Source: Ignavibacteria bacterium
Lineage (GTDB): Bacteria > Bacteroidota > Ignavibacteria > UBA10030 > UBA6906
Direction: 5' to 3'
DNA length: 11,294 nucleotides
Assembly: GCA_029859455.1 (NCBI GenBank)
Contig: JAOUDE010000050.1
Location: forward strand, 1 to 11,294
Each line of letters opens with the position of its first letter. Position 1 is the stretch's first letter. Below are positions 6,780 to 11,294 of the stretch, one piece after another. The notes beneath the pieces were generated by a model. That model was not told the DNA's origin. It worked only from the letters and a program-made list of their open reading frames with translations, and did not search any database. The position numbers were made by a program, and so were the translations under genes.

Positions 6780-8285
6780 ATGGGTTTTACTACCCTCGAT
6801 TATGGTATTGTCCTTGCCTACCTCGTCCTCGTCGCCGCCGTAGGGATCCTCTCGGGCGGACGACAGCAGTCCACCACCGACTATTTCCTTGGCCGAAGAA
6901 ACATTCCATGGGTGGCAGTCTGCCTTGCGATTGTCGCAACCGAAACCAGTACGCTCACCTTCATAAGCATCCCCGGCCTGGCCTACGCTACCAATTTGAA
7001 TTTCCTCCAGGTGACCTTCGGGTATCTGATCGGCCGCATCATAATCAGTGTGATCCTTCTCCCCGCGTATGCCAAAGGAGAACTATCAACAGCGTATCAG
7101 CTGCTCGGGAACCGTTTCGGCCCGACGATGCAACGGACCACCAGTATCGCGTTCATGGTCACCCGGATCCTGGCGGACGGGGTCCGCCTGTTTGCCACAG
7201 CGATCCCGCTCGCCCTCCTTCTGGCGGGATGGCAGCAGTTTTCCGATGTTCCCCCGGAACAGATCTATGTGGTGGCCATTCTTATCCTTGCGGCGATCAC
7301 CATCACCTACACCTATGTCGGCGGCGTCCGGGCCGTTATCTGGACCGATGTCGTCCAGCTTTTTATGTACATCGGCGGAGCAATCGGATCGATCATTGTC
7401 ATCCTCAGTGCCCTCCCTGAAGGCGCGGTGCTTTTCCCGCCTGAGAAGATGTCGGTGTTCAATCCGGGAATCGGTCTGTCCTTCAGAGACTTCTTCGGGA
7501 CTGCCTATACGCTCCCTGCGGGACTGCTCGGAGGAGCTTTTCTTTCGATGGCATCGCACGGGACGGATCATATCATCGTCCAGCGACTGCTGACGGTCCG
7601 CACTCTCAGGGGAAGCCAGAAAGCGTTGATCTGGAGCGGGGTCATTGTCATTTTCCAGTTTGCGCTGTTCCTCCTGCTGGGCATTCTCCTCTTTTCGTTT
7701 TACCGGGAGTTTGCCGGAGTGACCTCCATCGATGGTCTCGGACTCGCAAAGGCGGATGAGCTGTTTCCCAAGTTCATCATCGAACAGATCCCGTCGGGTC
7801 TTTCAGGACTCATCGTCGCCGGGCTTCTGGCGGCGGCAATGTCGACTCTGTCCGGCTCAGTAAATTCTCTCGCGTCGGCCACCATCAATGATTTGTACAT
7901 CCCGAACAGCCGGCGTTTCAGGGTCAATGAACTCACGCTCTCCCGAATCGTCTCCCTGTTCTGGTGTCTTCTGCTCGTGGGGGTTGCAATCTTCTTCATC
8001 TCCTATCATACCGGATTTCTCGTTGAACTTGCCCTGAGCATCGCCTCGGTGACGTACGGTGCGCTCCTCGGCGTCTTCATGCTCGGCGTTCTGACTACAG
8101 CAGCTCGTGAGCGGGATGCCATGATCGGTTTCGGCGCGGGACTGCTTCTGATGATAGGATTCTTCCTGTTCGGCGAACTCGCCTGGACCTGGTACACTCT
8201 GGTCGGTTCCGTCACCGCGTTCGCTGTCGGCTGGATGTCGGCCCTGGTCAATCGACCCGCTGTTCCCCCGGGCGGCAGGAGCTGA
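6780..8285 (+). CDS. Sodium:solute symporter (SSS family), first of a pair
   Basis: This is a 501-aa inner-membrane transporter of the SSS family (LeuT fold), which takes up a small solute with Na+. The N-terminus shows the family pattern: a first helix (about 8-26), then TTDYFLGRRNIPWVAV and a second helix with ETSTLTFISIPG. About 13 hydrophobic segments follow. The helix containing LIVAGLLAAAMSTLSGSVNS has S355 and T356 where vSGLT has the serine pair that holds sodium at the Na2 site, so Na+ coupling looks intact. The substrate cannot be told; the family covers sugars, amino acids, vitamins and carboxylates. The ATG at 6780 is chosen because it directly precedes the first helix. An open frame from 6672 would only add residues overlapping the STAS gene in another frame. 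No clear ribosome binding site precedes 6780, so expression may depend on coupling to the STAS gene 13 bases upstream. Confidence 0.93.
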   Translation: MGFTTLDYGIVLAYLVLVAAVGILSGGRQQSTTDYFLGRRNIPWVAVCLAIVATETSTLTFISIPGLAYATNLNFLQVTFGYLIGRIIISVILLPAYAKGELSTAYQLLGNRFGPTMQRTTSIAFMVTRILADGVRLFATAIPLALLLAGWQQFSDVPPEQIYVVAILILAAITITYTYVGGVRAVIWTDVVQLFMYIGGAIGSIIVILSALPEGAVLFPPEKMSVFNPGIGLSFRDFFGTAYTLPAGLLGGAFLSMASHGTDHIIVQRLLTVRTLRGSQKALIWSGVIVIFQFALFLLLGILLFSFYREFAGVTSIDGLGLAKADELFPKFIIEQIPSGLSGLIVAGLLAAAMSTLSGSVNSLASATINDLYIPNSRRFRVNELTLSRIVSLFWCLLLVGVAIFFISYHTGFLVELALSIASVTYGALLGVFMLGVLTTAARERDAMIGFGAGLLLMIGFFLFGELAWTWYTLVGSVTAFAVGWMSALVNRPAVPPGGRS

Positions 8286-10042
8286 TGATGCACTTCGAAA
8301 TGATCGATTGGGCGCTTCTTGGAGGATACTTCGCCGTGACCGTTACGATCGGCCTGTATTACTCCCGAAGAGCGGGGAGCAGCACATCGGAATTCTTCCT
8401 TTCGGGAAGGAATCTGCCGTGGTGGCTCGCCGGTACGTCCATGGTCGCGACCACATTCGCCGCTGACACGCCGCTTGCGGTGACCGAGCTCGTTGCATCG
8501 GATGGTATTGCCGGAAACTGGCTCTGGTGGAACATGGCATTCGGTGGAATGTTCACCGTGTTTTTCTTTGCCCGTCTATGGCGCCGCGCCGGCGTGATGA
8601 CCGATGTAGAGTTCATCGAGATCAGGTATTCCGGGAAACCGGCCGCCTTTCTACGGGGATTCCGGGCTCTGTATCTCGGCGTGTTCCTGAACTGCGTCAT
8701 CATGGGATGGGTGAACCTGGCGATTGCCAGCATCCTGCAGGGGTTGTTCGGCATCCCTGCCGAAACCGTCCTGTGGTACGTCGCCATCGCGATGATCATT
8801 ACCGCCGTTTACTCGGCTGCATCGGGGCTCTGGGGGGTGGCTGTCACGGATGTCTTCCAGTTTGTGATCGCTATGGCAGGGACCGTTGCGCTGACGATTG
8901 TTCTCCTCGATCTCCCGGAGGTAGGTGGCATCGCCGGGCTCCGTGACCGTCTCCCGGAAGCGACATTCCGCCTCCTCCCGGTCATCGGAGACGATCTGGG
9001 TCCGGCAAACGCGTTCGCCATCACGGTATCGGCGTTCCTCGCTTATATCGTGATTCAGTGGTGGGCTTCATGGTACCCTGGTTCAGAACCGGGCGGCGGA
9101 GGCTATGTTGCTCAGCGGATGATGTCGGCGAAAGATGAGCGGCATTCCCTGTTCGCCACTCTCTGGTTCACGGTCGCTCACTACTGCCTCCGTCCCTGGC
9201 CGTGGATCATCGCGGCACTGGCGACACTTGTCCTCTATCCGGATCTCCCGGAAGCGGAGAAGAAACTCGGATATGTGTATGCCATGCGCGATCATCTCCC
9301 GCCCGGGCTGCTTGGTCTTCTGGTTGCCGCGTTTCTGGCCGCGTACATGTCCACCATCGCCACCCATCTGAACTGGGGAACATCGTATGTCGTGAACGAC
9401 TTCTACCGGCGTTTCGTCAGAAGATCGGAGGGCGAACGGCACTATGTTCTTGTCTCACGCATCGCGACGGCGGTCGTCATGGGCATCTCATTGCTCGTCA
9501 CCGCGCATATGGAGACCATCTCGGGGGCGTGGGCATTCATCATCGAGGCGGGGGCGGGACTCGGGCTCGTTCTGATTCTGCGATGGTACTGGTGGCGGGT
9601 GAACGCGTGGTCGGAGATCGCTGCGATGATTGCCCCCTTCATCGCATATGGGTTTGTGCGCTTCGCGACTGAAATACGGTTTCCGGAATCCCTCTTCGTC
9701 ATCGTCGGGTTCACGACGGTCGTGTGGCTTGCCGTAACATTGGCAACCCGGCCGACCGACGAAAAGACACTGGTTGCGTTTTACGAGCGGATCCATCCCG
9801 GCGGGTTCTGGAAGCGGATTGCGAACAAGGTTCCCGAGGTGCAGGGAGATACGGGGCTTACGGGGCTGTTCTTCAACTGGGCCGCCGGTGTCGTTCTGGT
9901 CTACACAACGCTGTTCGGTACAGGGAGGCTGATCTTCGGTGCACCTCTCGAGGCGGCCGGCTTCTATGCCGTGGCGCTCGGGGCAGGGTATATCATTTAT
10001 CGTGACCTGAGCAAACGCGGATGGGGCGTGGTTGGCGAGTAG
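8285..10042 (+). CDS. Sodium:solute symporter (SSS family), second of a pair, long form
   Basis: This is a second SSS transporter (585 aa), clearly different from its neighbour. The N-terminal helix is followed by STSEFFLSGRNLPWWLAG and a helix with TTFAADTPLAVTE. The sodium-site helix reads LVAAFLAAYMSTIATHLN, with S356 and T357 at the expected positions. It is about 80 residues longer than the first symporter. It has a tryptophan-rich segment (IQWWASWYPGSEPGGGGYVAQR, translated from about 9053-9118) and a C-terminal extension with two more hydrophobic segments. The GGGGYVAQRMMSAKDE stretch matches the QR motif of the family's longer members. The start ATG overlaps the stop of the first symporter by one base (TGATG). 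A second ATG at 8288 is six bases after AGGAG (8277-8281) and could be the true start, changing only one residue. Substrate unknown. This gene closes the same-strand run. Confidence 0.92.
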   Translation: MMHFEMIDWALLGGYFAVTVTIGLYYSRRAGSSTSEFFLSGRNLPWWLAGTSMVATTFAADTPLAVTELVASDGIAGNWLWWNMAFGGMFTVFFFARLWRRAGVMTDVEFIEIRYSGKPAAFLRGFRALYLGVFLNCVIMGWVNLAIASILQGLFGIPAETVLWYVAIAMIITAVYSAASGLWGVAVTDVFQFVIAMAGTVALTIVLLDLPEVGGIAGLRDRLPEATFRLLPVIGDDLGPANAFAITVSAFLAYIVIQWWASWYPGSEPGGGGYVAQRMMSAKDERHSLFATLWFTVAHYCLRPWPWIIAALATLVLYPDLPEAEKKLGYVYAMRDHLPPGLLGLLVAAFLAAYMSTIATHLNWGTSYVVNDFYRRFVRRSEGERHYVLVSRIATAVVMGISLLVTAHMETISGAWAFIIEAGAGLGLVLILRWYWWRVNAWSEIAAMIAPFIAYGFVRFATEIRFPESLFVIVGFTTVVWLAVTLATRPTDEKTLVAFYERIHPGGFWKRIANKVPEVQGDTGLTGLFFNWAAGVVLVYTTLFGTGRLIFGAPLEAAGFYAVALGAGYIIYRDLSKRGWGVVGE

Positions 10043-10052
10043 CGCCGCCCAT

Positions 10053-10098
10053 TTCAGACTTCAGATGCTTTTCGGATTTCGGTATTCGGACTTCGGAT
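10053..10098. repeat. Degenerate heptanucleotide tandem repeat, TTCRGAN
   Basis: Six 7-base units occur in register apart from one 4-base interruption. They are TTCAGAC (10053), TTCAGAT (10060), the spacer GCTT (10067-10070), TTCGGAT (10071), TTCGGTA (10078), TTCGGAC (10085) and TTCGGAT (10092). The first two differ from the last four by a single A/G change. The array lies wholly in the 95-base gap between the convergent ends of the second symporter and pyk, and the period is not a multiple of three. I see no convincing terminator for either gene in this gap. Confidence 0.8.
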
Positions 10099-10137
10099 TT
10101 GCTTCCCGTTGGTCCCCAACAATTCTTCCTCCTCTCC

Positions 10138-11294
10138 CTATACCTTCTCCACCCTCACAAAGCTGGTTGACCCCTTGGCAAACAGCGGCTGGCCGGCCAG
10201 CACAACCACATAGTCCCCTTCTTTCAGCAACCCGAGCTGGATCATCCGGTCGCGCACTTTTCCGACTGCCATGTCAGAGTTCTCGTCGCTCATGTCAACA
10301 AGAATCGAGCGGACTCCCCAGATCAGCTTCAGCCTCCTCACCACTTTGGCGCGGTCCGTAACAGCGATGATCGGTATTAGAGGGCGGTAGCGGGAGACAA
10401 TCCTGGCGTTGTTACCGGAGTGTGTGATGGTGACGATCGCTGCAGCTCCCATCTGCTCAGCAAGGACACATGCGGCGCGGCCGAGTGCATCCCTGCGGTT
10501 CTCCACCTCTCCTGTTCGTCTGTCGAGCATCCGGTGTGCCGGCGCCGGCTCCGCCTCGACCCGCCTGATGATCCTGTTCATCATCTTCACAGCCTCGAGC
10601 GGATATTTGCCTACCGATGTTTCACCGCTGAGCATGACAGCATCCCCTCCATCCAGCACCGCGTTCGCGACATCACTTGCCTCGGCCCTGGTCGGTGATG
10701 GACTATGAATCATCGACTCGAGCATCTGCGTCGCGATGACCACCGGTTTCCCCGCATCATTGCATTTCCTGATGATCTTTTTCTGGACGACCGGCACCTC
10801 TTCAGGAGAAAGCTCCACACCGAGATCTCCCCGGGCGATCATCACTCCGTCCGCCTCGGCGATGATCTCATCGCAGTTGACTACCGCTTCCGGTTTTTCG
10901 ATCTTCGCGATGACCGGAAGATACCGGCCCGATGGAATACGTTCAATGATCGCATTGCGGAGTTCCTTTATGTCATTTGCCGTACGGACAAATGAAAGGG
11001 CCACATAGTCTACCTTTTCCTCGATGCCGAATGCCAGATCCTCGAGGTCTTTGCTCGTCAGGGATGGCACGCTGACCGTCACACCCGGGAGATTCATTCC
11101 CTTGTTTGAGGTCAGGACCCCGCCGTTGATAATTTCACAGCGAACATCCGGCGAATGAACAGCGGTCACTTTGAGAAGAATCCGGCCATCGTCCAGCAGA
11201 ACATGATCCCCCTCCTTTACGTCATCCGCCAGTCTCTCGTAGGTTGTCGGGAGAACGCCCTCTGCCTCCTGTTCGGTCCCACACCGCAGTGTTA
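10138..11294 (-). CDS. pyk: Pyruvate kinase, N-terminus beyond the right edge
   Basis: Pyruvate kinase makes pyruvate and ATP from phosphoenolpyruvate and ADP in the last step of glycolysis. The reverse-strand frame stays open from the right edge to TAG at 10138-10140, giving about 384 visible residues. Roughly the first 90-100 residues of a usual 470-480 aa enzyme are missing. The visible part begins in the B domain (TLRCGTEQEAEG..., then DHVLLDDGRILLKV). The catalytic barrel contains NLPGV, VDYVALSFVR, the signature IAKIEKPEAV with its active-site lysine, the MIARGDLGVE metal-binding segment, ATQMLESM and PTRAEASDVANAV. The C-terminal domain ends with GSTSFVRVEKV. A GTG at 11169 is not the start, because clear pyruvate kinase sequence continues in frame upstream of it. 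The gene converges on the symporter gene. No frameshift or missing catalytic residue is visible. Confidence 0.96.
   Translation of the reverse strand, partial: TLRCGTEQEAEGVLPTTYERLADDVKEGDHVLLDDGRILLKVTAVHSPDVRCEIINGGVLTSNKGMNLPGVTVSVPSLTSKDLEDLAFGIEEKVDYVALSFVRTANDIKELRNAIIERIPSGRYLPVIAKIEKPEAVVNCDEIIAEADGVMIARGDLGVELSPEEVPVVQKKIIRKCNDAGKPVVIATQMLESMIHSPSPTRAEASDVANAVLDGGDAVMLSGETSVGKYPLEAVKMMNRIIRRVEAEPAPAHRMLDRRTGEVENRRDALGRAACVLAEQMGAAAIVTITHSGNNARIVSRYRPLIPIIAVTDRAKVVRRLKLIWGVRSILVDMSDENSDMAVGKVRDRMIQLGLLKEGDYVVVLAGQPLFAKGSTSFVRVEKV

Noticed and set aside
7086..7571. A 161-codon minus-strand open frame inside the first symporter
   Set aside because: Its composition is highly charged and low in information, and it is the reverse complement of membrane-helix codons. 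No start signal or family resemblance was seen.
10034..10046. GGCG/CGCC hairpin across the stop of the second symporter
   Set aside because: It is a four-base stem with no T-rich tail, and it spans the stop codon.
10108..10120. Small hairpin GTTGG/CCAAC in the convergent spacer as a terminator
   Set aside because: The stem is only 5 bp with a 3-base loop. The plus-strand tail AATTCTTCC and the minus-strand tail GGGAAGC are not convincing T-runs.
10138..11169. Pyruvate kinase starting at the GTG at 11169
   Set aside because: Conserved pyruvate kinase sequence (DHVLLDDGRILLKV) continues in frame upstream to the window edge, so this GTG is an internal valine.

Overview
The window reads as ordinary chromosomal DNA from a moderately GC-rich, Gram-negative-type bacterium. 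I lean towards the Bacteroidota/Chlorobiota/Ignavibacteriota (FCB) side. The reasons are a RodZ-like protein with a C-terminal DUF4115-type domain, a ligA gene followed directly by a short protein that looks like half of a glycosyltransferase, and paired large sodium:solute symporters. This placement is an inference; no rRNA or other phylogenetic marker is present. I see no phage, transposase, CRISPR, tRNA or rRNA.

Layout, left to right. Bases 1-75 may hold the last codons of a gene that starts outside the window. Bases 76-329 are non-coding, with an operator-like inverted repeat and a plausible promoter. They precede a well-translated HU-family nucleoid protein (330-650), which is followed by two consecutive hairpin terminators (657-730). 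A long run of seven same-strand genes then follows from 793 to 10042 with almost no spacing. In order they are a membrane-anchored GAF-PAS hybrid histidine kinase, a RodZ-like membrane HTH protein, NAD-dependent DNA ligase (ligA), a 179-residue protein of unclear function, a STAS-domain anti-sigma-antagonist-like protein, and two different sodium:solute symporters. The junctions are 53 nt, 3 nt, a 4-nt overlap, 12 nt, 13 nt and a 1-nt overlap, so at least the part from the RodZ-like gene onward is probably one transcription unit. The 95-nt spacer after the second symporter carries a striking heptanucleotide tandem repeat. Beyond it a convergent pyruvate kinase gene (pyk) runs off the right edge and lacks its N-terminal codons.

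How the genes may fit together. Most are housekeeping: chromosome packing (HU), DNA replication and repair (LigA), cell shape (RodZ-like) and glycolysis (Pyk). The regulatory and transport genes (hybrid kinase, STAS protein, two symporters) share the strand and probably the transcript. They could form a signalling-plus-uptake group, but nothing in the sequence proves they work together. The points most worth a second look are the heptamer repeat at 10053-10098, the STAS-symporter-symporter cluster, and the half-glycosyltransferase-like protein overlapping ligA.
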